A stretch of 64,000 nucleotides of DNA, taken from the NCBI GenBank assembly GCA_014237465.1, contig JABZFM010000007.1, forward strand, positions 62,001-126,000, in the 5' to 3' direction. Position 1 is the first letter of the stretch, and the number at the start of each line of letters is the position of its first letter. This document shows, piece after piece, positions 54,698-64,000 of the stretch. The translations under genes and the position numbers were made by a program. The stretch comes from Desulfobacteraceae bacterium. GTDB lineage: Bacteria; Desulfobacterota; Desulfobacteria; Desulfobacterales; Desulfosalsimonadaceae. The notes under the pieces were generated by a model. The model saw only the letters and a list, made by a program, of their open reading frames with translations, was not told the origin of the DNA and searched no databases.

Positions 54698-56899
54698 GTG
54701 CCTGAACGAAAACTGCCAACGATCTCACTTGAAGGCAGCCTGGAACATATCACCTTCTATAATAAGCAAAATCATTATACAGTCGGCCGCCTGAAAACAG
54801 GCTTTCCGAAGACAACGGTCACCATTGTGGGACATTTGCCGAAAGCGCTTGTGGGTGAAACCATTAAACTGACCGGCAAATGGGCAACGCATCCCCGTTA
54901 CGGCCAGCAGTTCAGATTTGAGACCGCTGAAATCCTTCTTCCCGCAACCATTGACGGCATCCGGAACTATCTGACATCCGGAATTTTGAGCGGCATCGGG
55001 CCATCCACATCCGAAAAAATCATTGCCCGGTTTGGGGAACAAACCTTTGCCATCATAGAAGAAAGCCCTGAAAAATTAACACAAATTGACGGAATTGGCA
55101 AAAAAAAAGCATCCATGATCCATTCACAATGGCAATCCCATCATTGCCTGACAACCATCATGAAATTTCTGCAGGAAAATGGCATAAAAACCGTCTACAG
55201 CGGGAAAATTTATAAAACATACGGAAATGAAGCGCTCGATATTATCCAACAGGATCCCTATCAACTGGCAAACGACATACCCGGAATCGATTTTCCAATG
55301 GCCGACCGAATAGCCAGAAACCTCGGCATTGAAATGAATGTCTATGATCGCGCACAAGCATGTATTTTGCATATACTCCGGGAAGCCATCGGAGACGGAC
55401 ATGTTTTTATGCGTGAAAAAAATCTTTTAGAACGGATCAGCGGCCTTTATGAAATCGATTCCCAAACAGCGGGCGAAAGCCTCGAAGATCTTTCCAACTC
55501 CGGCGATATCGTCATTGAATCGTTTTCAGATACTACGTCCAACGGCCGGGCGGTTTACTTAAAACCCATGTGGCAGGCGGAACACGCCATTGCCAATCGG
55601 ATTACGGCCCTGCTTTCCATTCCAATCACCCCGTTGCCGACACCGATAAAAAACGTTCTGACCGAAGTGGAAAATACACTCATAATCTCGCTTTCTTCGG
55701 AGCAGCAAAAGGTTTTGGAAGCCGTAACAAACCACAGGATCAGCATCATTACCGGCGGTCCCGGAACCGGAAAAACCACCCTGATCAAATCAATCACCGA
55801 AATGAACAGAATCCTTGGCCGGTGCGTGTGTCTTGCGGCACCCACCGGCCGGGCAGCCCGACGGCTTTCGGAAGTCACCGGCCAAAAAGCGCACACCATA
55901 CACAAGCTCCTGGAGTACAGCTTTGAAGAGCAACTGTTTGGAAAAGGCCCGGACGATCCCATTGATGCGGACATAATCATCATTGACGAAGTATCCATGG
56001 TGGATACCATTCTGATGTATCATCTCTTAAATGCCATACCGTTTAACGCCACGGTCATCATGGTCGGAGATGCCCACCAGCTGCCCCCGGTGGGACCCGG
56101 GAACATGCTTTCCGATATGATCGCCTCAGAAAAGATTCCTGTGTTTTACTTAAAAACGATCTTCCGGCAGGCCGCAGAAAGCCCGATTATTGTTAACGCA
56201 CATCATGTCCGCAATGGGAAGTTCCCGCATTTAAATAAAATGAATGAACCCTTTGACGCTCAGGCGGAGTTTTACTTTATTGAGCAGCACACTCCGGAAA
56301 ACGTTGTATCATCCATCGTAGACCTGTGTTCCAAAAAACTGCCGGACATGTTTAACCTGAACCCGGTTGACGATATCCAGGTCTTATCCCCCATGCACAA
56401 GGGAGTCGCCGGCACTATTAATTTAAACCGACAGCTTCAGGCAGCGTTAAATATGAACTCAGGCACTTTGTCCAACGGGAATAACCGGTTTAAAGTCGGC
56501 GATAAGGTAATGCACCTGAAAAACAATTATCAAAAAGATGTTTTTAACGGGGATATCGGAGCCATCACCCAAATGGACAAAGCTAACGACCTGTTGTGCG
56601 TGGACTTTTACGGAAGAAATGTTGAATACGGCCTTGAAGAAATTGATGAACTGGCCCTCGGATACGCCATATCCGTACATAAATCTCAGGGCTCGGAATA
56701 CCCCGCGGTGGTGCTGCCGCTGATCACGCAGCATTATATCATGCTCCAGCGAAACCTGCTGTATACCGGAATCACACGCGCGAAAAAATATGTGGTGCTG
56801 GTCGGCACGAAAAAAGCCCTTTCCATTGCCTTGAAAAATAATAAACCGCAATTGAGATGTTCCGGATTATCCGACCGTCTGTGTTCAATGGTCCGTTAA
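54698..56899 (+). CDS. recD2: RecD2-type ATP-dependent DNA helicase
   Basis: This SF1B helicase without RecBC partners has 733 residues and starts with GTG at 54698. The N-terminal part has helix-hairpin-helix elements (GIGPSTSEKI, QIDGIGKKKA). The motor has Walker A (GGPGTGKTT), motif II (IIIDEVSMVD), GDAHQLPPVGPG and the late VHKSQGSEYPAVVLPL and TGITRAKK. It is likely to take part in DNA repair or replication fork processing. Confidence 0.93.
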   Translation: MPERKLPTISLEGSLEHITFYNKQNHYTVGRLKTGFPKTTVTIVGHLPKALVGETIKLTGKWATHPRYGQQFRFETAEILLPATIDGIRNYLTSGILSGIGPSTSEKIIARFGEQTFAIIEESPEKLTQIDGIGKKKASMIHSQWQSHHCLTTIMKFLQENGIKTVYSGKIYKTYGNEALDIIQQDPYQLANDIPGIDFPMADRIARNLGIEMNVYDRAQACILHILREAIGDGHVFMREKNLLERISGLYEIDSQTAGESLEDLSNSGDIVIESFSDTTSNGRAVYLKPMWQAEHAIANRITALLSIPITPLPTPIKNVLTEVENTLIISLSSEQQKVLEAVTNHRISIITGGPGTGKTTLIKSITEMNRILGRCVCLAAPTGRAARRLSEVTGQKAHTIHKLLEYSFEEQLFGKGPDDPIDADIIIIDEVSMVDTILMYHLLNAIPFNATVIMVGDAHQLPPVGPGNMLSDMIASEKIPVFYLKTIFRQAAESPIIVNAHHVRNGKFPHLNKMNEPFDAQAEFYFIEQHTPENVVSSIVDLCSKKLPDMFNLNPVDDIQVLSPMHKGVAGTINLNRQLQAALNMNSGTLSNGNNRFKVGDKVMHLKNNYQKDVFNGDIGAITQMDKANDLLCVDFYGRNVEYGLEEIDELALGYAISVHKSQGSEYPAVVLPLITQHYIMLQRNLLYTGITRAKKYVVLVGTKKALSIALKNNKPQLRCSGLSDRLCSMVR

Positions 56900-57150
56900 C
56901 CCGTATTTCTCATGAAGAAAATTAAGCGAATTAAAAACAATCTGTTCAGGCACGATTTATCAAAAAATCTTAATTTTCTTCACCAAAGGCGTGTAAATCA
57001 GCGCCTTAAAAATCATTTTAACCTTGAATGTCATGAATATTTCATATATGGTTTTAAATTAACTTAAATTAATCCTGTGATTTTAGTTACTTGTGAATTC
57101 AACGACTAAACGGCGCGGCCTGGAAGTTCAATTTTGGCCGGAGTTTTAAA

Positions 57151-57807
57151 ATGAAAAATTTTTTGGCAATGTTGGTGATCGCTTTCATATTACTCATCAG
57201 TTATTCAACCGCCTGCCTTGCAAAAGATATGTATGTTGGAGATATTAACAAACTGAATCTCCGGTCCGGCAAGGGGGTAAAATACCGGGTCATTACAACA
57301 CTGGGCCCCGGAGAAAGAGTGACGGTCATCTCGACTGCCGGTGAGTGGACAAAAATAGGCACAATGGACGGCAACGAGGGCTGGGTGGTTTCCAGATATC
57401 TGACCAGTGAAAAACCCGCTAAAATCAAAATCGAAGATTTAAAAATTCAGATGGAAACACTGCAGGAACAGCTTGAGATTGCAGCGCTTGAAAAACGGAA
57501 ATTAAAAGAAGAAAATATCAGCTTGACAACCTGCCTGAATGAAAACAGCATAAAACTGGGAAACGTGGAAAAATCATTTAATGATTTAAAAACCGATTCC
57601 CGTGAATACATTACCTTAAAAGAAAAATATGATAAGATCGCCAAAGAAGTGAACAAAAAGGATGCCAGAATAAAATCATTGGAAAAAAAAGTGGATGATC
57701 AGTATATTGCTATTGCGATTAAATGGTCTTTGACCGGTGCCGGAATCCTTCTTGCCGGTTTTTTTCTGGGTTCCCGGACAAAACGAAAACGGTCTTCCCT
57801 CTTATAA
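57151..57807 (+). CDS. SH3-domain, coiled-coil membrane protein (YgiM/TIGR04211-like)
   Basis: The 218-residue protein has a signal peptide (1-24), a bacterial SH3 domain at about 25-92 (NKLNLRSGKGVKYRVITTL, GNEGWVVSRYL), a coiled coil (about 95-188) and a C-terminal membrane helix (LTGAGILLAGFFLGS) followed by a basic tail (RTKRKRSS). This order is that of the YgiM-type family in the cell envelope, whose function is not settled. It ends 22 bp before nadB. Confidence 0.87.
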   Translation: MKNFLAMLVIAFILLISYSTACLAKDMYVGDINKLNLRSGKGVKYRVITTLGPGERVTVISTAGEWTKIGTMDGNEGWVVSRYLTSEKPAKIKIEDLKIQMETLQEQLEIAALEKRKLKEENISLTTCLNENSIKLGNVEKSFNDLKTDSREYITLKEKYDKIAKEVNKKDARIKSLEKKVDDQYIAIAIKWSLTGAGILLAGFFLGSRTKRKRSSLL

Positions 57808-57829
57808 TATCGAGTGCAGAATTATTAAA

Positions 57830-59470
57830 ATGGAATACGAATCAGACTTTTTAGTTATCGGAAGCGGCGTTGCCGGCCTGCTGTTTGCCTTAAAGGTGGC
57901 GGACCATGGGACCGTCACCATAATCACCAAACGAAACATTGCGGAAAGCAACACCGCATATGCCCAGGGCGGCATTGCATCGGTTTTTGCCGAAACCGAC
58001 TCTTTTGAAGCACACATTAAAGACACCCACACATCCGGCGACGGTATTTGTAATGAGAAGGTCGTGGAAATGGTGGTCAAAAACGCGCCGGAGCGGATAC
58101 AGGAACTGATTGACTTAGGCGTAAAGTTTAACCGGAACAAAAACGCATCCGCCCGTCCAGCAGACCTGCACCTGGATCTCTGCCGTGAAGGCGGGCATTC
58201 CCATAACCGTATTGTTCACGCGGATGATTTGACCGGTCTTGCCGTTGAAGAAGCCCTGGTGGATCAGGTTATGAAGCATAAAAACATCACCGTATTTGAG
58301 GACCATATCGCCATTGACCTAATCACCAGATCCACACGCCTGCAGCGGGGGATGACCGTCACCACCCATGAAGATTACTGCTATGGTGCGTATGTACTGG
58401 ACCGAAACTCCAGTGATATTCATACATTCTGTGCCCGGACGATCCTGCTTGCCACCGGAGGGGCTGGAAAAGTGTATACCTATACCAGCAATCCGGACAT
58501 TGCCACCGGAGACGGCATTGCAATGGCCTACCGGACCGGCGCCACGGTTGCCAACCTGGAATTTGTTCAGTTTCACCCCACCTGTCTGTATCACCCGGAT
58601 GCTAAAAATTTCCTTATTTCTGAGGCGGTTCGTGGCGACGGCGGAATTCTGATTAATGCGTCCGGCGAACGTTTTATGGAAAACTATTCACCGTTAAAGG
58701 AACTTGCCTGCCGGGATGTGGTGGCAAGGGCCATTGATGCGGAACTGAAAAAAAGAGGTGATGACTCCGTCTTTCTCGATATCAGTCATAGAGACCCGGA
58801 TTTCATCAAAACCCGCTTCCCCAACCTGTACGCAAAATGCCTGACGTTTGGCATTGATATGACAAAAAACCCCATACCGGTAGTTCCTGCAGCCCACTAT
58901 ATGTGCGGCGGAGTTGCCACGGATATCTATGGGAGAACCAATATTCAGCGGCTGTTTGCCATTGGTGAAACCGCCTGCACCGGGCTTCACGGCGCCAACC
59001 GCCTGGCCAGCAACTCCCTGCTGGAAGCCCTAGTTTATGCCCACAATGCGGCTGACCAGGCGGTTGAAGATTCTGGAAATTTTGCTTTTGAATCCTCTCC
59101 CCAGCTGCCGCCCTGGGATGACCTGGGGGCCATTGACAGCGATGAAGTCATTATGGTGACCCACTCATGGAATGCCGTGCGCCGACTGATGTGGAATTAT
59201 GTGGGTATTGTCCGGTCAGACAAGCGTCTGGAACGGGCCAAACGGCGAATTGACATGATTCAGGATGAAATTAACGAATATTACTGGGACTTTAAAATTA
59301 CGCCGGATCTGATTGAGTTAAGAAACATTGCCACTGTGGCAGAATTGATCATCCGGTGCGCCACTCACCGGAAAGAAAGCCGGGGGCTGCACTACAACAT
59401 TGCGTATCCGGAAAAAAATGACGACCGGTGGAAGAGGGATACTGTTCTTCGCAGGCCGTTTGTCAGTTAA
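57830..59470 (+). CDS. nadB: L-aspartate oxidase
   Basis: NadB oxidises L-aspartate to iminoaspartate, the first step of de novo NAD synthesis; under anoxia fumarate serves as acceptor. From the ATG at 57830 it has 546 residues; a longer frame would overlap the SH3 gene and is not needed. It has FAD motif VIGSGVAGLLFALK, AYAQGGIAS, the substrate region EGGHSHNRIVHADD and LHGANRLASNSLLEAL. No nadA or nadC lies nearby. Confidence 0.95.
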   Translation: MEYESDFLVIGSGVAGLLFALKVADHGTVTIITKRNIAESNTAYAQGGIASVFAETDSFEAHIKDTHTSGDGICNEKVVEMVVKNAPERIQELIDLGVKFNRNKNASARPADLHLDLCREGGHSHNRIVHADDLTGLAVEEALVDQVMKHKNITVFEDHIAIDLITRSTRLQRGMTVTTHEDYCYGAYVLDRNSSDIHTFCARTILLATGGAGKVYTYTSNPDIATGDGIAMAYRTGATVANLEFVQFHPTCLYHPDAKNFLISEAVRGDGGILINASGERFMENYSPLKELACRDVVARAIDAELKKRGDDSVFLDISHRDPDFIKTRFPNLYAKCLTFGIDMTKNPIPVVPAAHYMCGGVATDIYGRTNIQRLFAIGETACTGLHGANRLASNSLLEALVYAHNAADQAVEDSGNFAFESSPQLPPWDDLGAIDSDEVIMVTHSWNAVRRLMWNYVGIVRSDKRLERAKRRIDMIQDEINEYYWDFKITPDLIELRNIATVAELIIRCATHRKESRGLHYNIAYPEKNDDRWKRDTVLRRPFVS

Positions 59471-59473
59471 TTT

Positions 59474-59583
59474 TGATGTCTCAATAAAAAGTCAGCTTTG
59501 GGGGAAGGTATTTTTTTAAAATCTTGAATTTAAACGTAAAAATATTAATAAGCAGTCATTTCTGACTTTTTACAAATCCATCA
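59474..59583 (+). repeat. MITE-like palindromic repeat, copy 6, after nadB
   Basis: The 110-bp element begins TGATGTCTCAATAAAAAGTC and ends GACTTTTTACAAATCCATCA, the family terminal repeats, around an AT-rich core. It starts three bases after the nadB stop codon, in the same orientation as the gene, as do the other gene-end copies. Confidence 0.75.
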
Positions 59584-59726
59584 TATTTAGAATCCCTTCA
59601 ATGATTGAAAAGTTTAAATTGCCATTCCTCCATACTCTGGAAAGAGGAAGAGATGAAAGCCTGATCCTGCAAGGGGCGAAGAATAAGAACTTGCTTTAGC
59701 CGACTTTATGAAGAAAGATCATTATC

Positions 59727-61835
59727 ATGAGTTACAAACAAATCATTCCATTGCAGCTGTTTTGCCAAATTTGGATTATACTGTCCGTTTTCGGATTAAT
59801 AAGTGAAGCCTATGCTTACATTGGTCCGGGGGCTGGATTTGCCGTAGCTGGTTCATTTCTGGTTATGTTTACTGCCATGCTCTCCGCAATTATCGCTTTT
59901 CTGACATGGCCGATAAGGGGCCTTATCAGAGCCATCCGGTTTCGACGTATCTATGCACGCAGCCGCTTTAAAAAGGTGGTCGTTTTGGGATTGGATGGAA
60001 TGGATTGTACACTGACCGAAAAATGGTTGTCAGAAGGGAAACTTCCGAATTTTGCCAAACTTCGTGATCAAGGATGTTTCAAACCACTTAGCTCAACAAT
60101 TCCTCCAATTTCACCGGTTGCGTGGTCATCATTTCAAACCGGTTCAAATCCTGGCAAAACCAATATCTTTGATTTTCTTACCCGGGATATAAAATCCTAT
60201 GATGTAAAATTGAGTTCTGTTGATATCAAAGGACCGACCCGGAAGATAAAAATTGGCAAATACCAGATCCCAATAGGTTCCGGTGATATCCGGCTGTTAC
60301 GAAAAAGCATCCCATTCTGGAAGATATTAGGTAACAATGGAATTTTCAGCAGTGTAATCCGGGTTCCCATCACCTTTCCACCCGAAAAATTTTTCGGCGT
60401 TCAACTCTCTGCAATGTGTACCCCGGACCTTCGAGGTTCCCAAGGCATGTTTTCCTATTTTACCAGCCAATCAAATGATAGAAATGATAGCACCGGTGGT
60501 GAACACTATACCGTAAAAATAAAAAAAGATCGTATTAAAACAAAGCTCATTGGTCCCCAGAACCCGATGCTGACTACCAAGTCAACCCTAACATGCCCTT
60601 TTGAAGTTATTTTGAATGGGGCAGACAGCGCTACCCTGAAGATTAACGGGAAAACATACCAACTCGTAAAGGACGAATATTCCAACTGGATCAAAGTTGA
60701 TTTTCAAACGTTTCCAGGAGCTAAAATCTCAGGTATTGGCCGATTTTTACTTAAAAGTACACAACCGGAATTCAGACTCTATGTCACGCCAATCAATATT
60801 GATCCGGAAAAACCTGTCATGCCCATTAGCCACCCACCTGTTTATTCAACGTATATTTCTAAACGACAGGGGGATTATGCAACACTGGGGCTGGCTGAGG
60901 ACTCCTGGGCGCTTAATGAAAAGCTCATCAGCGATGATGATTTCATACAACAATGCCTTCAGGCAGATGATGAGCGTGAAAAAATGTTTTTCGATTCCCT
61001 TGATAACATCAAGCAAGGTTTGTGTGTTTGCGTTTTTGACGGGACAGACCGAATTCAGCATGCATTTTGGAGACAAATGGATAAAGAACATCCCGTGCAC
61101 AACGGTGATTTCAAGCCTTCAAACAACCTGGCGATTGAAAATATTTACAAGCGAGCTGATCTACTGTTAGGAAAGGTCATGAAGAAGTGTAATAACAAGG
61201 ATACACTTCTCATGATTATTTCCGACCATGGATTCAATGTTTTCCGGTATGGGATTGACCTGAATCGCTGGTTGGCAGACAATGGCTACTTAACATTAAA
61301 AGAGGACGCTCAAAATAAGAAAAATCTTGCAGGTGTGGATTGGTCTGAAACCCGTGCATTTGCCATAGGTTTGTCAGGAATCTTTCTGAATATAAAAGGC
61401 CGTGAATCCCGTGGTATCGTAGATCCGAAAACAGAAGCACCAAAACTTCGTGAAGAGATTGCTGAAAAACTTCATAAATTGACAGATCCAATTCGAAATC
61501 AACCGGCTGTTAAACAGGTCTATAATGCCTGGAAAGTTTATCACGGCCCATATCGGAACAATGCACCGGATTTGATTGTCGGTTACCAGGTTGGCTACCG
61601 TGCATCATGGGAAACTGCAGTCGGCCAGGTTACGGAACAGATATTTCATGATAATATGAAAGCCTGGAGTGGAGATCATTGCATTGATCATTCCCTGGTT
61701 CCGGGAATTCTGTTCTGCAATCAAAAAATTACAAATGAGAATCCCCGGTTGATGGATATCGGTCCAACAGTCCTCGATATGTTTGGTGTGGATATTCCCA
61801 CCCACATGGATGGCCAGCCATTAACCGTATCATAA
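59727..61835 (+). CDS. Membrane-anchored phosphodiesterase / alkaline-phosphatase-fold protein
   Basis: The 702-residue protein has one or two membrane helices at about 8-70 (the second FLVMFTAMLSAIIAFLTWP) followed by the type I phosphodiesterase/nucleotide pyrophosphatase domain. Metal and active-site segments are VVLGLDGMDCTL, the nucleophile region PPISPVAWSSF, ISDHGFNVF and WSGDHCIDH. The substrate may be a nucleotide sugar or lipid-linked phosphate. It is a paralogue of the next gene and lies 36 bp before it. Confidence 0.82.
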   Translation: MSYKQIIPLQLFCQIWIILSVFGLISEAYAYIGPGAGFAVAGSFLVMFTAMLSAIIAFLTWPIRGLIRAIRFRRIYARSRFKKVVVLGLDGMDCTLTEKWLSEGKLPNFAKLRDQGCFKPLSSTIPPISPVAWSSFQTGSNPGKTNIFDFLTRDIKSYDVKLSSVDIKGPTRKIKIGKYQIPIGSGDIRLLRKSIPFWKILGNNGIFSSVIRVPITFPPEKFFGVQLSAMCTPDLRGSQGMFSYFTSQSNDRNDSTGGEHYTVKIKKDRIKTKLIGPQNPMLTTKSTLTCPFEVILNGADSATLKINGKTYQLVKDEYSNWIKVDFQTFPGAKISGIGRFLLKSTQPEFRLYVTPINIDPEKPVMPISHPPVYSTYISKRQGDYATLGLAEDSWALNEKLISDDDFIQQCLQADDEREKMFFDSLDNIKQGLCVCVFDGTDRIQHAFWRQMDKEHPVHNGDFKPSNNLAIENIYKRADLLLGKVMKKCNNKDTLLMIISDHGFNVFRYGIDLNRWLADNGYLTLKEDAQNKKNLAGVDWSETRAFAIGLSGIFLNIKGRESRGIVDPKTEAPKLREEIAEKLHKLTDPIRNQPAVKQVYNAWKVYHGPYRNNAPDLIVGYQVGYRASWETAVGQVTEQIFHDNMKAWSGDHCIDHSLVPGILFCNQKITNENPRLMDIGPTVLDMFGVDIPTHMDGQPLTVS

Positions 61836-61871
61836 TCTAAAAAGGAATTTATGGGTTAACCCCATAAGTGA

Positions 61872-63917
61872 ATGATCATGAAAAAAATTAACAGAAGAGA
61901 ATTTATAAAAAAATCCATTATTACCGCCACGACAGTGGTTACCGGTATGAGTACTGGCTTTTCTTGCACAAAAAAGAAAAAATTACCCGGCGCAAAAGGC
62001 AAAAGAGTTATTGTAATCGGTTTTGATGGAATGGATCCGGGTTTATGCGAAAATTTAATGGCCGAAGGCAGGCTACCCAACCTTATGAAACTTCGTAAAC
62101 AAGGAGGATATCGAATTCTCGGAACAAGTAATCCACCACAGAGTCCAGTTGCCTGGGCAAATTTTATTAATGGTGCTGGCCCGGGTTCACATGGGATTTT
62201 CGATTTTATTCACCGTGATCCGGAAAGGCAGGTTGCTCCTTTTTTTGCTGCCGCAGAAACCGTTGCAGGACAGGGATATCTTGAATTTGGTGATCATAAG
62301 ATCCAATTAGACTTCTGGCCGTTTAATCACAAGCCTTCCAAGACAATACTCAAGCGGCAGGGAGTCCCTTTCTGGGATTATCTTGACCAGGCCGGAATCG
62401 AATCAACATTTTATAACCTTCCCTCAAACTACCCGCCGAGTCCATCAAAGTATGGAAACCATCAATGCCTGGCTGGAATGGGAACACCTGACTTATTAGG
62501 CACCTATGGAACATTTCAACACTTTGCGGAAAACGGTCCCATGAAAACCAAGTCAACCGGTGGCGGGATGGAATCCAGGATCATTTTCAATGAGGATACG
62601 TCTGAGCCATTAATGCTGGAAGGGCCGAATAACACTCTTCTGAATGAACCCAAACCAACCTTGATTGAATTTCTGGTTCATCGAGATAAAAAGGCTCAGG
62701 CAGCTGTTATTGAGATTGAAAACCAGACCCTTGTTCTGAAAAAGGGGGGGTGGAGCAAATGGGTCAACCTGGATTATACGCTTTCAGCACCTGCGGTAAT
62801 GCCTGACAAACAAATCAAAGGCACCTGCCGTTTTTATCTTCAGGAAGTATCTCCTAATTTTCGATTATATGTAACACCTATCAATACCAATCCGCGTGAT
62901 CCTGCGATTCAGTTAACAGAACCGCCCGAGTTCAGCAAAAAAATGTCTGAGAAGCTGGGGCTATTTTATACAACAGGTTTCCAGGAGGATCATAAGGCTC
63001 TATCAAAAGAAGTGTTCACAGAAGATGAATATATCGAGCAGGCAGACTACGTGCTTTTGGAAAGAGTGAATCTTTTGAATTATGCACTTGAAAATTATGA
63101 TGATGGCCTGCTGTTTTTCTATTTTTCCAGCACTGACCTCCAGGCCCACATGCTCTGGTGGGACAGCGAGGCGGAACACCCCACACGATCAAGAACCGAG
63201 GCCAAAAAATATTTTAGTCATTTAAAAAAAATCTATTCACACATGGATAAGATTGTTGGAGATCTTTTAAAAAGCCATGGCGAGAATTCCCATATCATTG
63301 TAATGAGCGACCATGGCTTTTCAAATTTCAAAAGACAGTTCAACCTGAATTCCTGGCTTCGAGATAACGGATATATAGGGCCTTCCGATACAACCTCTAT
63401 TCTGAGTGATGCCGACTGGACCGCAACACGGGCATATGGACTGGGCATGAACGGATTATATCTAAATTTACGAAAACGTGAACGATATGGTATTGTTGAT
63501 CCCGGACAAGAAAGAGAAAAACTGTTGGAAGAACTGACAGCCAAATTAGAAGCTGTTCGCGATATTGACGGTCGAGAAGTGATCCGAAAAGTTCACCGGG
63601 CAGACAAAATTTATTCCGGACAAGCACTGCAATATGCTCCTGATCTGATTGTTGGATACAGTCGTGATTTTCGGGCTTCATGGGAAACCTGCCTTGGCGG
63701 TATAACCGATAAGGTCATATATGACAATAATTCTGCCTGGAGTGCTGATCACTGTATGGATGCCTCGGAAGTCCCTGGAGTACTTTTCAGCAACAGACCG
63801 CTTGCCGAGCCTGATCCCTCGCTTGAAGACCTGGCGCCCTCAATTTTAAAGGAATTCGGGTTAAAAATTCCCGCAACCATGACAGGAAAAAATATTTTCA
63901 ATGAAGATCATTCATAA
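61872..63917 (+). CDS. Tat-exported phosphodiesterase / alkaline-phosphatase-fold protein
   Basis: The 681-residue paralogue of the preceding protein has a twin-arginine signal (INRREFIKKSIITATTVV) ending in GFSC, which could also be a lipobox. Domain motifs are VIVIGFDGMDPGL, PPQSPVAWANF, VMSDHGFSNF and WSADHCMDA. Both copies keep every metal-binding segment, so both are probably active, one facing from the membrane and one free or lipid-anchored in the periplasm. A start two codons on (61878) is possible. Confidence 0.82.
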   Translation: MIMKKINRREFIKKSIITATTVVTGMSTGFSCTKKKKLPGAKGKRVIVIGFDGMDPGLCENLMAEGRLPNLMKLRKQGGYRILGTSNPPQSPVAWANFINGAGPGSHGIFDFIHRDPERQVAPFFAAAETVAGQGYLEFGDHKIQLDFWPFNHKPSKTILKRQGVPFWDYLDQAGIESTFYNLPSNYPPSPSKYGNHQCLAGMGTPDLLGTYGTFQHFAENGPMKTKSTGGGMESRIIFNEDTSEPLMLEGPNNTLLNEPKPTLIEFLVHRDKKAQAAVIEIENQTLVLKKGGWSKWVNLDYTLSAPAVMPDKQIKGTCRFYLQEVSPNFRLYVTPINTNPRDPAIQLTEPPEFSKKMSEKLGLFYTTGFQEDHKALSKEVFTEDEYIEQADYVLLERVNLLNYALENYDDGLLFFYFSSTDLQAHMLWWDSEAEHPTRSRTEAKKYFSHLKKIYSHMDKIVGDLLKSHGENSHIIVMSDHGFSNFKRQFNLNSWLRDNGYIGPSDTTSILSDADWTATRAYGLGMNGLYLNLRKRERYGIVDPGQEREKLLEELTAKLEAVRDIDGREVIRKVHRADKIYSGQALQYAPDLIVGYSRDFRASWETCLGGITDKVIYDNNSAWSADHCMDASEVPGVLFSNRPLAEPDPSLEDLAPSILKEFGLKIPATMTGKNIFNEDHS

Positions 63918-63948
63918 GTAGTGATTAAAAGAAAGGAAAGGGATATAG

Positions 63949-64000
63949 ATGGCAAAAGTTAAAATTGACTCAAAATTGTTCGATCGTGCAAAAAAAGCTG
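63949..64000 (+). CDS. Start of a further gene (partial)
   Basis: An ATG at 63949 after AAAGGAAAGGG opens a frame reading MAKVKIDSKLFDRAKKA to the window end. It is probably co-transcribed with the two phosphodiesterases. The start resembles short ribbon-helix-helix-like or small accessory proteins, but 17 residues are too few to name it. Confidence 0.5.
   Translation, partial: MAKVKIDSKLFDRAKKA

Noticed and set aside
1-64000. CRISPR array, prophage or insertion sequence with transposase
   Set aside because: No regularly spaced direct repeats, no cas genes, no phage structural genes and no transposase ORF were seen.

Overview
The window looks like chromosomal DNA from a strictly anaerobic, Gram-negative sulfate reducer of the Desulfobacterota, most likely the Desulfobacterales. 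The grounds are a full Hmc transmembrane redox complex with a 16-heme cytochrome, a complete Tmc complex with a tetraheme type II cytochrome c3, and a lipid A / outer-membrane operon arranged as in other deltaproteobacterial lineages. The assignment rests on gene content only; no 16S rRNA gene is present.

Layout. 1-836 (-): start of a PAS sensor kinase, cut by the window edge. 1186-7608 (+): hmcABCDEF, followed by a double universal stress protein, a single-domain response regulator, a receiver-PAS-histidine kinase and an Rrf2-type repressor (to 11131). 11525-15500 (-): tmcD-tmcC-tmcB-tmcA, convergent with the Hmc cluster. 15712-18434 (+): waaA, kdsB and a membrane methyltransferase. 18629-34958 (-): one long envelope run, lolC-lolD-bamA-skp-lpxD-fabZ-lpxA-lpxI-Gfo/Idh-lpxB-msbA-lptF-lptG-lpxK-sugar kinase, preceded by lysS and by a pilC-pilS pair (to 39419). 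39956-45948 (+): DHH-CBS-nucleotidyltransferase fusion, M50 protease, trpS, scpA, scpB, then tRNA-Val. 46186-50307 (-): a very large secreted metzincin-type protease. 50978-59470 (+): hsp20, lon, rlpA, recD2, an SH3 membrane protein and nadB. 59727-64000 (+): two tandem paralogous phosphodiesterase/alkaline-phosphatase-fold proteins and the first codons of another gene.

How it works together. Hmc and Tmc are both thought to pass electrons between periplasmic c-type cytochromes (fed by hydrogenases and formate dehydrogenases) and cytoplasmic or quinone-linked iron-sulfur modules. Here they lie side by side, with the candidate regulators between them. The 18.6-35 kb block makes Kdo2-lipid A, flips it, moves LPS and lipoproteins across the periplasm and assembles outer-membrane proteins.

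The least expected feature is a family of at least seven palindromic, MITE-like repeats of about 110-170 bp. Six of the seven sit at or within five bases of the 3' end of a gene and in the same orientation relative to it. In three of them the first bases of the repeat supply the TGA stop codon of the gene (hmcC, tmcB, trpS), and in a fourth (lpxK) the repeat encodes the last eleven or so residues. One copy splits the hmc operon and another splits the tmc operon. The seventh copy, in an intergenic region, is flanked by a 7-bp direct repeat that could be a target-site duplication.
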